Source: Burkholderia sp. WSM2230
GTDB lineage: Bacteria > Pseudomonadota > Gammaproteobacteria > Burkholderiales > Burkholderiaceae
NCBI RefSeq assembly: GCF_000472445.1
Contig: NZ_AXAJ01000009.1
Span: 124,291-188,290, forward strand
Reading direction: 5' to 3'
Length of the DNA: 64,000 bases
The notes under the pieces are model-generated. The model was given only the letters and a program-made list of their open reading frames with translations, did not search any database and was not told the origin of the DNA. Made by a program: the position numbers and the translations under genes. Positions 27,241-36,344 of this stretch are shown here, in pieces; the first letter of the stretch is position 1; every line of letters starts with the position of its first letter.

Positions 27241-28218
27241 ATGACCCACTCACGCCCCCCCATAAGCACGCCCCTCGCGCGCGTGCTGCTTGCCGCGCTG
27301 GCCGGTCCGCTTTTGAGTCCCCTTTTCAGCACCCTTGCTCACGCCGACAACGATGGTCCCGCACGCGTCACGCCGGTCGACAACAGCGGCATTTCGATTC
27401 GCACGACGGCCCTGCCCTCGTCTTCGTCCGCGGGACCGGCGCTTAACATGGCGGGCCTCGCGAGCGGTACGACTGGCGCCGGCACCGGTGCCGTCACGGC
27501 TGCGCCGCCGCCCGTGAACGCGGCGCCCGGCCAGGTCGTGGTCGGCGGCAAAGTGCCCGACGAAGCGACCAAAGCGGCCGTGCTCGCGCGTTTGCGCGAC
27601 ACGTATGGCGCGGCGAACGTGGTCGACCAGATCGAGGTCGCCGACGTCGCCACGCCGCCGAACTGGTCTGCCAATGTGCAAAAGCTGATCGGCCCGCAAT
27701 TGAAGCAGATCAGCAAGGGGCAGTTGAAAATTGACGGCACACAGATCGACGTAAAAGGCGAAGTGCGCAACGAGTCGCAGCGTCAGCAACTCGCGAGCGA
27801 CATGGCTAACGCGCTGAATCCGACCTATACGATCAAGAATGGCCTGCGCGTCAGCGCGTCCGAGCAGGGCCTGCTCGACCAGACACTCGCCAATCGCACG
27901 ATCGAGTTCGAAACGGGCAGCGCGACGCTCACGCCGCAGGGCCGCGCAATTCTCGATCAGATGGCGATGGCCATGCAGAAAATGACCACGAAGACAGTCG
28001 CGATCATCGGCCACACCGACAACTCGGGCAACCGCACGTCGAATATCGCGCTGAGTCAGGCACGCGCCGATGCGGTGAAGGGGTATCTCGTCGCCAAGGG
28101 CATTCCACCGCAACAGATGAGCACGACCGGCGTCGGACCCGACCAGCCGATTGCAACGAACGACACGGCCGATGGACGCGCGCGCAACCGGCGCATCGAG
28201 TTTCGCGCGGGGTCCTGA
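27241..28218 (+). CDS. tagN: OmpA-domain envelope protein of the T6SS locus (TagN-like)
   Basis: The 325-residue protein has a Sec signal ending near LAHAD (residue 36), a Gly/Ala-rich linker, two BON-like repeats at about 98-205 (VVVGGKVPDEATKAAVLARL; LKIDGTQIDVKGEV), and an OmpA C-terminal domain at about 210-325 (TIEFETGSATLTPQG; GHTDNSGNRTSNIALSQARAD; DGRARNRRIEF) that binds diaminopimelate in peptidoglycan. It starts five bases after tagF. In Acinetobacter the tssM-tagF-tagN order is the same, and TagN is proposed to anchor the apparatus to the wall. The name is by context and domain; OmpA-domain partners are otherwise fused to TssL or encoded apart, and TssL here lacks one. Confidence 0.88.
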   Translation: MTHSRPPISTPLARVLLAALAGPLLSPLFSTLAHADNDGPARVTPVDNSGISIRTTALPSSSSAGPALNMAGLASGTTGAGTGAVTAAPPPVNAAPGQVVVGGKVPDEATKAAVLARLRDTYGAANVVDQIEVADVATPPNWSANVQKLIGPQLKQISKGQLKIDGTQIDVKGEVRNESQRQQLASDMANALNPTYTIKNGLRVSASEQGLLDQTLANRTIEFETGSATLTPQGRAILDQMAMAMQKMTTKTVAIIGHTDNSGNRTSNIALSQARADAVKGYLVAKGIPPQQMSTTGVGPDQPIATNDTADGRARNRRIEFRAGS

Positions 28219-28269
28219 ACACCGGCATCGCGAGCGCCCTACTGCGTGCTCGCGAGAACGGCGCGCATG

Positions 28270-28311
28270 AAAAAGCTTGGTCCGGTCAACCGACCTCGCG
28301 CCAGGCTTTTT
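28270..28311. terminator. bidirectional terminator between the two convergent T6SS groups
   Basis: AAAAAGCTTGG (28270-28280) pairs with CCAGGCTTTTT (28301-28311) with one G-U or mismatch, and an inner CGGT/ACCG stem extends it. A U-run follows on both strands, so it should end transcripts from the tagN side and from the tssA side. Confidence 0.7.
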
Positions 28312-28328
28312 TATTTCGACGCGGACGT

Positions 28329-29447
28329 CTAGCTGTTTTCTTCAGGCTTCACGCCAAGCAGCTCGCGTATGTGTGCGAGCGATCCGTCGTCTTTCACCAC
28401 CGTAGAAAGCCATTGATGCAAAGGCATGTCGGCGGCCTCCGCGGCCTTGTCGGCGAAGTAGGCAGCGGGATTGTGCGGCTCCGTGCTGCGAAAGAAACGG
28501 GCCACTGCGCGCAACTGCGCGACGGCTTGCGCGCGGCTCTGGATTCCTGCGATTGCGTGGCTCGGCGTGGTCGTCAACACAGGTTCCTCGGGTTGCGCAG
28601 ACGTCTTGAAAGTAGGCTCGGCGCGTTCGGGCTCTTGCGACGCCGGTGTATTCGCTTCATTGACGGGTGTCTGCTGCGCTTGCGCATTCACACCGAGTTC
28701 GCGAGCAAAACGTTCGGCAAGACGATAGACACTCTCATAGGCGTCCTTTGCCTGCCGGAAACTCGGTGCGAGGTCGCCCGCACGACGGTCCAGCTCCTGC
28801 TCGAGCGCGAGCATCGCCGCTTCGAACGCCTTGAGATCGGCCAGCAACGTCGAGTAGAACGCGGGGGGCGTGGCGCGCTTCGAGGCGTCGATCTGTTCGA
28901 TGGAAGGCTTGCCGCGCGCAATGTCGTCGGCATGATCGGGATCGCGCCTCACGGCTTGCGCGACGTGGGTGGCAACGTCCCAGTCGATCGTGCTGTACAC
29001 GTTTCCCGGCGACGACGTCAGCGGCATTGCGCGCAGCAGATCGCCGGTTCGCCCGACGAGCCACGCAACGTTGCCGAGGCGATACTCGGTGTCGTCGCCT
29101 TCTGGCAGCGGATGGACGGCATCCCAGTACTTTTCGCACAGCCCCTTGAGCAGCATGTAGCCCTGCGTGAGACCGGTCACGCCTTCTTCAATGGCGAGCG
29201 CTTCAGTGAGCCACACCGCGAGCCGCAAGTCTTTGGTCTGCTTTTGCAGCAAGGCGCTGGAACGCTCGATCACAAACGGCCAGTCGGCTTCCTTGATTTC
29301 GGTGACCCATTCGCCCTGATCCAGCGAAGGGTCCTCGAAACGCCGCGCGTGGGCAATTGCATCGAAGTCGGCGGAAAACAGAAGATCTTCGCCGCAGGGC
29401 GCAGCTTCACTGACTGGAGCGAGCAGCGTGTTCAGATTGGTCGGCAT
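28329..29447 (-). CDS. tssA: T6SS protein TssA
   Basis: The 372-residue protein has an ImpA N-terminal domain (PF06812; about 5-130): ISEAAP-like opening VSEAAPCGEDLLF, then EIKEADWPFV and ALAIEEGVTGLTQGYMLLKGL. The C-terminal part (about 290-372) ends in an alpha-helical segment FRSTEPHNPAAYFADKAAEAADMPLHQW typed as a VasL-like or TssA ring domain. TssA sits at the baseplate and later caps the growing sheath. A middle stretch of about 60 residues is Thr/Pro/Glu-rich linker. It is the last gene of the minus-strand operon, 35 bases after tssH, and is followed by the bidirectional terminator. Confidence 0.92.
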   Translation of the reverse strand: MPTNLNTLLAPVSEAAPCGEDLLFSADFDAIAHARRFEDPSLDQGEWVTEIKEADWPFVIERSSALLQKQTKDLRLAVWLTEALAIEEGVTGLTQGYMLLKGLCEKYWDAVHPLPEGDDTEYRLGNVAWLVGRTGDLLRAMPLTSSPGNVYSTIDWDVATHVAQAVRRDPDHADDIARGKPSIEQIDASKRATPPAFYSTLLADLKAFEAAMLALEQELDRRAGDLAPSFRQAKDAYESVYRLAERFARELGVNAQAQQTPVNEANTPASQEPERAEPTFKTSAQPEEPVLTTTPSHAIAGIQSRAQAVAQLRAVARFFRSTEPHNPAAYFADKAAEAADMPLHQWLSTVVKDDGSLAHIRELLGVKPEENS

Positions 29448-29482
29448 GGCACAGAGCTATCAATTGGCATTCGTAAAGGCGC

Positions 29483-32158
29483 TTATACGACGGCGTATTC
29501 GAACTCGCCCGCGTCGGTCGAGCGCACGGAAATGCGCTCGATCGTCGCGCCGTTCGCAATTCGCTCAAGCACGTGCTGCGCGACTTCGGGCAGCAGCGTG
29601 CCGTTCAGAATGTGGTCGACGTTGCGCGCACCAGAATCCACTTCTGTACAGCGCGCAAGCACTGCATCGACGAGCGACTCGTCCCACTCGAACACCGCCT
29701 TGTGGTTCGATTCGATGCGGCTTCGAATTCTCTCCAGTTTCAACTCGATGATTTCGGCAAGCACGTCGTCGGAAATCGGGTAGTACGGCACCACTTTCAT
29801 GCGGCCGAGAAAAGCCGGTTTGAACGCCTTATAAAGTTGCGGACGCAAGGTTTCGGCGAGCGCGTCGGCATCGGGCAATTCCTCGGCGCTCTTATTCAGG
29901 CAGGCCTGCATGACCGCTTGCGAGCCGACATTCGACGTGAGAATGATCAGCGTATTGCGGAAGTCGATTTCGCGGCCTTCGGCGTCATCCATCGTGCCTT
30001 TGTCGAACACCTGGAAGAACATTTCGAGTACATCTGGATGCGCCTTTTCGACTTCGTCGAGCAGCACGACCGAATATGGATTGCGGCGCACCGCCTCGGT
30101 CAGTACACCACCCTCGCCGTAACCGACGTAGCCGGGCGGCGAGCCTTTCAGACCGGAGACGCTATGCGCTTCCTGGTACTCGCTCATGTTGATCGTGACC
30201 ATCTTGCGCTCGCCGCCGTACAGCGCATCGGCGAGTGCCAGTGCCGTTTCGGTCTTGCCGACACCCGATGGTCCGACGAACATGAACACCCCACGGGGCT
30301 TGTTCGGATCTTCAAGATTCGCGCTGGCTGTACGCACCCGCTGTGCGATGGCTTCGAGCGCGTGGTCCTGACCGATCACGCGCGCGGCAAGCAGCGGCTG
30401 CAGGTTCAACACGGTCTGGATTTCATCCTTGACCATGCGGCCGAGCGGAATGCCTGTCCACGACGCAACGATTTCAGCGACAACGTGCCCGTCCACCTGC
30501 AACGGCACCATGGGTTGACCATCCTGCAAAGCCTGCAATTCGGCCACACGCAGCGCCAACGTTTTGCGCGCCTGCTGCGCTTTCTCTGCTTGCTGTGAGT
30601 CCGCAGTGCTCACGCGAGCCGCGTCGATCTCCGCGCGCAAGTCGACGATCTGTGTCACGAGCGCACGCTCTTTGTCGTAGCGCGCTTCGTCTTCGGCGAG
30701 ACGTTTCAGGTCTTCCCCTCGCAGCTCGCGCAGTTGCGCGAGCCGTTCGTCGTGCTGCGCTCCACTCGCCGCCTCGCGTTCGAGCGCGGCTATCTCCGCG
30801 TCGATGCGCTCCAGGCGCTTTTTCGTGTCGTCGATTGCGGCCGGGGTCGAGCTGTGCGCGAGTGCCACTTTTGCGCAAGCGGTGTCGAGCACGCTGATTG
30901 CCTTATCCGGCAGTTGCCGGCCGCTAATGTAGCGATGCGACAGGCGCACGGCCTCTGTAATCGCGTCGTCGAGCACACGTACATTGAAATGCCTTTCCAT
31001 TAACGATGCCATGCCGCGCAACATTGCTGCCGCAAGCGTTTCGCTCGGTTCCTCGATCTTCACGACCTGGAAACGGCGCGCGAGTGCGGCGTCTTTCTCA
31101 AAGTACTTCTTGTACTCGCTCCACGTTGTCGCCGCGATGGTGCGTAGTTCGCCGCGCGCCAATGCGGGCTTGAGCAGGTTCGCCGCATCGTTCTGCCCAG
31201 CCTGGCCGCCCGCGCCGATTATCGTATGCGCCTCGTCGATAAACAGAATGATCGGATGCGGGCTCTTCTTCACCTCGTCGATCACGTTTTTCAGGCGGTT
31301 TTCGAACTCGCCTTTCACGCTCGCACCCGCTTGCAGCAGTCCCATGTCGAGCACATGCAGCGCCACGCCCTTGAGCGGCGCGGGCACGTCGTCGGCCGCG
31401 ATACGGAGCGCGAGACCTTCGACAACCGCCGTTTTGCCGACGCCGGCCTCGCCCGTCATGATCGGATTGTTTTGCCGGCGCCGCATCAAGATGTCGATAG
31501 TCTGGCGAATCTCGCCTTCGCGGCCGATCACGGGGTCGATCTTGCCTTCGCGCGCGCGCTGCGTGAGGTTGCTGGTGTACGTATCGAGCGCGGGCGTTTT
31601 CGACGGCGCGCCCGGCATGGAAGTGGACGTCGTCGAACCGTCAGCAGTTTCTTCAGCGCGTTGCGCGTCATGACTGCGCTCGACTTCGCATGAGCTTGCC
31701 GTCAGCTCGTCGAACTTATGCTTGAGATCAGTCACACGCACGTCGCGCAAGAGCGGCGACATGCGCTCGGCGAATTGCGCGAGATCCGGCGCGCTCAGCA
31801 AGGCAAGCAGTAAATGCCCCGAACGGATGCGTCCAATCCGCGAATCGAGGGACGCGATCAGCCACGCCTGCTCGAGCAGATCGATCAGATGCTTCGAGAA
31901 CACCGGCGTGCGCGTATTGCCGTTTTTCAGGCGCTGCAATTCACGCTCGATGTCCGCGCGCAACGCATGCGGATCGATTCTGCCTGCGCGCAGCACGAGC
32001 GCGACATCGCTCGCCGGTTCGTCGAGCAGCGCCAGCAGCAGATGTTCGAGGTCAACCTCGTAATGACCGCGCGCGAGACAGTTGTTCGCCGCCAGCAACG
32101 CTGCTTGCCGACAGGTCGGATTGAGTTTGGCGATCAAGGTGTTGAGGGACGTGCTCAT
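29483..32158 (-). CDS. tssH: T6SS sheath-disassembly ATPase TssH (ClpV)
   Basis: This 891-residue AAA+ protein recycles the contracted TssBC sheath by pulling on TssC. It has a Clp-N domain (about 1-160), a first AAA domain with Walker A GEAGVGKTAV near 238, a coiled middle domain (about 405-535), and a second AAA domain with GPSGVGKTET near 628 and the Walker B VVLLDEVEKAHP. The N-terminal helix that binds sheath in ClpV, before the first Clp-N repeat, is present as STSLNTLIAKLNPTCRQAA. It is slightly longer than ClpB by its N-domain. It follows tssG by 33 bases and precedes tssA by 35. Confidence 0.96.
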   Translation of the reverse strand: MSTSLNTLIAKLNPTCRQAALLAANNCLARGHYEVDLEHLLLALLDEPASDVALVLRAGRIDPHALRADIERELQRLKNGNTRTPVFSKHLIDLLEQAWLIASLDSRIGRIRSGHLLLALLSAPDLAQFAERMSPLLRDVRVTDLKHKFDELTASSCEVERSHDAQRAEETADGSTTSTSMPGAPSKTPALDTYTSNLTQRAREGKIDPVIGREGEIRQTIDILMRRRQNNPIMTGEAGVGKTAVVEGLALRIAADDVPAPLKGVALHVLDMGLLQAGASVKGEFENRLKNVIDEVKKSPHPIILFIDEAHTIIGAGGQAGQNDAANLLKPALARGELRTIAATTWSEYKKYFEKDAALARRFQVVKIEEPSETLAAAMLRGMASLMERHFNVRVLDDAITEAVRLSHRYISGRQLPDKAISVLDTACAKVALAHSSTPAAIDDTKKRLERIDAEIAALEREAASGAQHDERLAQLRELRGEDLKRLAEDEARYDKERALVTQIVDLRAEIDAARVSTADSQQAEKAQQARKTLALRVAELQALQDGQPMVPLQVDGHVVAEIVASWTGIPLGRMVKDEIQTVLNLQPLLAARVIGQDHALEAIAQRVRTASANLEDPNKPRGVFMFVGPSGVGKTETALALADALYGGERKMVTINMSEYQEAHSVSGLKGSPPGYVGYGEGGVLTEAVRRNPYSVVLLDEVEKAHPDVLEMFFQVFDKGTMDDAEGREIDFRNTLIILTSNVGSQAVMQACLNKSAEELPDADALAETLRPQLYKAFKPAFLGRMKVVPYYPISDDVLAEIIELKLERIRSRIESNHKAVFEWDESLVDAVLARCTEVDSGARNVDHILNGTLLPEVAQHVLERIANGATIERISVRSTDAGEFEYAVV

Positions 32159-32191
32159 GTCGTGCGATCCGGTCAGGTTCTATCGTTATGG

Positions 32192-33286
32192 TCAGTGAAT
32201 CACGTGCAACTCGTAGCGCGCGTCTGCGCGGTCGCGGTCGGCATCGCGCGTGCAGAGAAACGCGTCCCAGCCGAGGCGCGCGCCTTTGCTCAGAAGCGTC
32301 GGCCCCACCGCCTCGCGGCGCAGCACCAGCGACACTTCGTACTCGAGCGTGACGCCCGCGAGCAGCGTGAGCATGCGTTCGAGCGCAACGGCGCGATCCG
32401 CGCCCGGCAGAAAGGCCTCGTAATCTGCCTTGTCCAGCGGGCCGATCACGAGCCGCGCCCGCATATCGCGCTGCCAGACGCGCTCGCCCGCCAGCGCGGT
32501 CGCGCCGAGTGTCGCGTTGACGCTGCCGAGCACAGTCAATTGATCGCGCGGTACGTTGTACCATTTGCCGACAAACTGTTCGACGCGCACCGGCACCCTG
32601 AAGTAGTCCGACAGCGTGCGTTGCAGGTATGCGGCGGACACGGGCCTGTGTCGTGTCGGTAACGCGTAGCCGGCAATGGCTTCGTCGAATAGCGCACCTT
32701 CGCCGCTTTGCAGGCTGCTGCGTGTGTCGTTGTCGGCCACGCCGGCAAGCGCGAGCAGCAATGGCAAATAGCGTTCGTCGCGGTCCAGTTCGTAGTGGAA
32801 CGGCAAGCGGTACTTCTTCCACGCCGCGTAAAAGAGTGCGGTAGCCCGATTCGAAAACACATCGAAGAACTCACGCGCAGCGTGGTCGCGCTTGATCTGT
32901 TCTCGCGCGATGATCTGCTCCGTGTAGTGCAGCGGCAACGCGCCCTGCCCGCCGAGCAAACCGAAGAACGCTGGAGTGATGTCCACCTTCTCGAGCGAGC
33001 CGCTTTCCAGCGCCGCAGTGCGCTGCGCTTTTTCTTTTAGCGCGGTGCCTTCATCATCGTAAGATTGCGCGCCGTGAATTTCGCTCGGCGGAAACGACAT
33101 CGAGAGCGAATTGCGAAAGGCGATGCGCTGCGCGACGATGTCGCCGGAAGGCCCGGTTCCCGATGGCAGTTGTTGTGCAAACCACTTCTCGAGCACACGC
33201 ACTGCCTGAAAAAACTCAAAGCGATGCGGTTCGTCGAGAAGCTGCTCGACTACGCCAGGATCGATTCGCCGCTGCGCGGTTTGCAT
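32192..33286 (-). CDS. tssG: T6SS baseplate protein TssG
   Basis: The 364-residue protein matches TssG: VVEQLLDEPHRFEFFQAVRVLEKWF near residue 10, IAFRNSLSMSFPPSEI, then TPAFFGLLGGQGALPLHYTE and FFDVFSNRATALFYAAWKKY. TssG with two TssF and TssE builds each baseplate wedge. The ATG at 33286 is preceded by GAGGAG and lies within the end of tssF, overlapping it by 37 bases in another frame, so the two are translated as a coupled pair. The C-terminal third is more variable. Longer frames upstream run through tssF and are not used. Confidence 0.94.
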   Translation of the reverse strand: MQTAQRRIDPGVVEQLLDEPHRFEFFQAVRVLEKWFAQQLPSGTGPSGDIVAQRIAFRNSLSMSFPPSEIHGAQSYDDEGTALKEKAQRTAALESGSLEKVDITPAFFGLLGGQGALPLHYTEQIIAREQIKRDHAAREFFDVFSNRATALFYAAWKKYRLPFHYELDRDERYLPLLLALAGVADNDTRSSLQSGEGALFDEAIAGYALPTRHRPVSAAYLQRTLSDYFRVPVRVEQFVGKWYNVPRDQLTVLGSVNATLGATALAGERVWQRDMRARLVIGPLDKADYEAFLPGADRAVALERMLTLLAGVTLEYEVSLVLRREAVGPTLLSKGARLGWDAFLCTRDADRDRADARYELHVIH

Positions 33287-35088
33287 CGCAAGATCTCCTC
33301 GCCCGTGCGCTTCGACACGACGACCAGTTGCACAAAGCTGTTCAGATGCACGTACAGCCCAAAGAATGTATCGATCACCCGCACGAACGACGCGAGACTC
33401 GTGCCGACAAAATGTTCTTCGTCGATGGTCAGGCGAATTTCCATGCCGCGCACGAAGGTGGCGAACGGTTTGCCCGGCAGCCATTGCACGGCTGCGCGCT
33501 GCTCGATTCCGACCAGGCCGTCGATATGCCGCGCCGACACCGCCGTGCGCCGCAAATCGTAGAGCACCAGCATCTCCTTCAATGCGGAGAGACCGCTATT
33601 CGCAAGCGATACGTGGTTCAGCGCAAGATGAGAAATGAGCCGCCAGTGCGCAGCGCGCCCGCGCTCGAAACGCACGCTCGGCGTCGGCCGGCGCAGCATT
33701 GCGATGCTGCCGGTCAACGATCCACCTTCGAGGAACAGATCGCCGCCCTCAAGACCTATCGCGAGGCCGGCAGGCAAATCGCGATTGGTACAGGTCAGAT
33801 CCAGACTCAACGTGTCGGTCTGCGGCGCGGCCGGTTCGAAGTCGATATCGACAATGGAGATTTCAGTCTCGTAACCGGGGCTTTTTTGCGCGACCCAGTC
33901 GTTGCGCCGCGCGAACCAGTAGTGTCCGGCCCGGGCTGCTTCGCCATGATGCAGTGAGTAGAACGGCCGGAATTCGGTTACCGATTCCTGATGGGCCTGC
34001 TGCCTGACGAGCTTCACTGAATCGATTGAATAGATCTCGTAAGCGAATGCGCGGCGCGCTTCCGCGACCACCGGATAAGAAATGGCCTGATGGCTCACGC
34101 GAATCGGTTCGCCATGGTGCTCGAACAGATTGACGACCGGTGTGCAAAACAGACGAAAGTGATGCGCGGACAACGCATCGAGAAGCCGCGCGACATGCGA
34201 ATCGCTGCGCACTTCCCTCAAAACCACATGCAGCGTCAGGCGCTGGCAGCGGCCCGCGGCACACGTCATTGCCGCCAGATCAAAGTCCGCGAAACTGAAT
34301 TTTTCCGGGAATGCAAAGTACTCGGTGAGGAGCCGGTAAGCCGGATGCGATTTGGCCGGATAATCAATCAGCGCGTCGTTCTCGTCAAAACCCGCTTGAG
34401 CGAGAGGCAACGTGCGTAATGGCGTCCACACTCCGCGCCGGTCGGCTTCCACATATGTGGACATCGCATTGACGAACAGGCAGTCCGCAAGCGCTGCAAT
34501 GAACGACTGCTCCCCGTGCAGATGCGCGCGCACGGTACTCACCTTCAACGCGGACAGATCGAGTTGCGCAGCGGTCGATTCGAAAGTAATCGACACGATT
34601 GCCGTCGCGTTGCCGGGCAATACGGTCGCGCTCGGCGCCATGGACACCGATGTGTACTTTGCCTCGGAAATGCGGACTGGCGCGAGCGTAACGTCGTACG
34701 CGGTACGAAAGCGGCACTGCACGCCGCGAATGGGCCGCGATTTGAGTTCAGTGCCGCGCTCTATGACGACCGGTTCAGTCAGATGGCTGAGCGCCGCCGA
34801 GGTCCCCAGTTGCGCGATCGAACACGATGGAAATGGCCGCAGATAGTGCGGGTACAACACTTCCAGCAATGCTTCTGTAAATTCGGGGTAGTCGTCGTCG
34901 AGCTTCTTGTTGATGCGCGCGCCGAGCAATGCGAACGACTCGATCATGCGCTCGACGTGTGGGTCCTCGCAGTGTTCGCCGGATATCGCAAGACGCGCTG
35001 CGATCTTCGGGTAACGCTCCGCAAAATCGCGCGAATAGCGCCGCAGAAATGACAGTTCGCGCTCGTAATACGGCAGCAATTCTTCCAT
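33250..35088 (-). CDS. tssF: T6SS baseplate protein TssF
   Basis: The 612-residue protein opens MEELLPYYERELSFLRRYS and continues FAERYPKIAARLAISG..EDPHVERMIESFALLGARI, the signature of TssF (PF05947). The expected length is 580-620. Two TssF copies wrap around TssG in the baseplate wedge. Its last 12 codons overlap tssG. The gap of 111 bases from tssE is the largest inside the operon between tss genes from tssE to tssA; I see no terminator or convincing promoter in it. Confidence 0.95.
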   Translation of the reverse strand: MEELLPYYERELSFLRRYSRDFAERYPKIAARLAISGEHCEDPHVERMIESFALLGARINKKLDDDYPEFTEALLEVLYPHYLRPFPSCSIAQLGTSAALSHLTEPVVIERGTELKSRPIRGVQCRFRTAYDVTLAPVRISEAKYTSVSMAPSATVLPGNATAIVSITFESTAAQLDLSALKVSTVRAHLHGEQSFIAALADCLFVNAMSTYVEADRRGVWTPLRTLPLAQAGFDENDALIDYPAKSHPAYRLLTEYFAFPEKFSFADFDLAAMTCAAGRCQRLTLHVVLREVRSDSHVARLLDALSAHHFRLFCTPVVNLFEHHGEPIRVSHQAISYPVVAEARRAFAYEIYSIDSVKLVRQQAHQESVTEFRPFYSLHHGEAARAGHYWFARRNDWVAQKSPGYETEISIVDIDFEPAAPQTDTLSLDLTCTNRDLPAGLAIGLEGGDLFLEGGSLTGSIAMLRRPTPSVRFERGRAAHWRLISHLALNHVSLANSGLSALKEMLVLYDLRRTAVSARHIDGLVGIEQRAAVQWLPGKPFATFVRGMEIRLTIDEEHFVGTSLASFVRVIDTFFGLYVHLNSFVQLVVVSKRTGEEILRCKPRSGESILA

Positions 35089-35199
35089 CGATCTATCCCC
35101 GAACCCGAACCCTTTGCGCCTGAACCATTGCCGCCGTTGCGCGCCGCGATAGCGCTCGGACGGTATTGAAGCGAAGCGTATTGAACAAGAAAATAGCGT

Positions 35200-35679
35200 C
35201 TACAGTTTCGCGCGTGCGCGCGTCACCGAGTATTGCAATGTTGATGGCTGCAGCATCGCATCGAAACTTACCGGTTCTTCTGCCGGATGAACGACCAGCA
35301 GCGCCTGAATCGCGAAATAAAGCGCATTGGTCGATTGTTCGTTCAGTTCGAGTGTCACCGATACCTGCTGCAAGCGCGGCTCATGCCGTGAAATGGCCTG
35401 TTGAATCGATTTGCAAATGAACGTGCGGTCATAGTGACTCGCGAGACTCAAACCCGCAAAGTCGTTCAAACCATAAGTGAGCACCGAACGCTGACACTCC
35501 GGTAAAGCGGCTAGCTCATGTTCGGTGAGCGCGATTCGCGTATTCAGGATCGCTTCGACGTCGCGCGCGACAGTGCTCTTCAATTCATCCAGCGACAATT
35601 GCCGCATCGCCGGTGAAGCCGGCAGATGCGGTTCGTCGTCGAACAGCTTGTCGAGAAAGCTGGGTTCGAAGCGTTTCAT
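35200..35679 (-). CDS. tssE: T6SS baseplate wedge protein TssE (gp25-like)
   Basis: The 159-residue form begins MKRFEPSFLDKLFDDEP and holds the gp25 domain (about 40-140: LKSTVARDVEAILNTR; SVLTYGLNDFAGLSL; ISRHEPRLQQVSVTLE), which attaches the sheath to the baseplate. A GTG at 35751 would add 24 residues including MARVAWKARPRAACAW. I prefer ATG 35679, which also overlaps the TGA of a short frame that begins at the hcp stop, so ribosomes could reinitiate there; neither site has a clear Shine-Dalgarno. The gene follows hcp. Confidence 0.9.
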   Translation of the reverse strand: MKRFEPSFLDKLFDDEPHLPASPAMRQLSLDELKSTVARDVEAILNTRIALTEHELAALPECQRSVLTYGLNDFAGLSLASHYDRTFICKSIQQAISRHEPRLQQVSVTLELNEQSTNALYFAIQALLVVHPAEEPVSFDAMLQPSTLQYSVTRARAKL

Positions 35680-35767
35680 CAGCGTCCGGAGAAGCAGTTC
35701 CTGCCAAGCGCACGCCGCGCGCGGCCGCGCTTTCCAGGCGACGCGCGCCACAGCGTGCGCCGGTGCA

Positions 35768-36271
35768 TTAGACCGCGTACGTCTTGTCGTTCTTCGTCAA
35801 GCTCCACGCGCCTTGCGCGTTGCCGCCCTGGTTGCCGCCGATCTTCTGCTGCGTGTACTTCCACTGCACAGCGGCGTACTTCAGCGAGAACTGCTCACTC
35901 GGCAAACCTTCACCGACCACGCTCGGCGTCACGCTCGAAATGATCACGTACTTCAGCTTCACTTCCAGATACTTGATTCGGTTGCCTTCGCCGTCCGAAC
36001 GCATGAAGTCGATCGTGACTTCGTCGAACGTCGTGCCGCCCGATGCGTGCTGATAGATGAGCGGGCTCACCACGTCGATGTCTTTCGTGAAGACCATGTC
36101 GGCGTGCTCGCAACGCTCGGAGGTGTGACCGCCCGCGGTGGAAGCCGTTGCCGAACGCGGTTGCGTGATCGAGTGGCTCCACGAATCGATTTCGATCCAG
36201 CCAGCGTGATCTTTATCGGCGGACTCGCCTTTGATCGCAGGATTGCCGAATTTTAAATAGATGTCCTTCAT
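35768..36271 (-). CDS. hcp: T6SS tube protein Hcp (TssD)
   Basis: The 167-residue protein matches Hcp of the Hcp1 type: MKDIYLKFGN, GWIEIDSWSHSITQPRSAT, HADMVFTKDIDVVSPLIYQ, and YLEVKLKYVIISSVTPS. Hexamers stack to form the inner tube that carries effectors and is expelled. The C-terminal YAAVQWKYTQQK strand is present, followed by a Gly/Asn-rich loop and no fused effector domain. It lies between tssC and tssE, separated from tssC by 73 bases with a strong hairpin that may set its higher expression. Confidence 0.96.
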   Translation of the reverse strand: MKDIYLKFGNPAIKGESADKDHAGWIEIDSWSHSITQPRSATASTAGGHTSERCEHADMVFTKDIDVVSPLIYQHASGGTTFDEVTIDFMRSDGEGNRIKYLEVKLKYVIISSVTPSVVGEGLPSEQFSLKYAAVQWKYTQQKIGGNQGGNAQGAWSLTKNDKTYAV

Positions 36272-36310
36272 AACTCATCGACTCCCCAAAGAGGTGGTTT
36301 TAGCAGCTAG

Positions 36311-36329
36311 CCCGGGCGGCCGGCCCGGG
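36311..36329 (-). promoter_or_regulatory. intercistronic hairpin between tssC and hcp
   Basis: CCCGGGC (36311-36317) and GCCCGGG (36323-36329) form a 7-base all-GC stem with a 5-base loop. There is no U-run, so it more likely blocks exonucleases or marks a processing site than ends transcription. Such a site would let hcp mRNA outlast the rest of the operon; that is inference. Confidence 0.45.
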
Positions 36330-36344
36330 ATTTCTGAACTTCGT

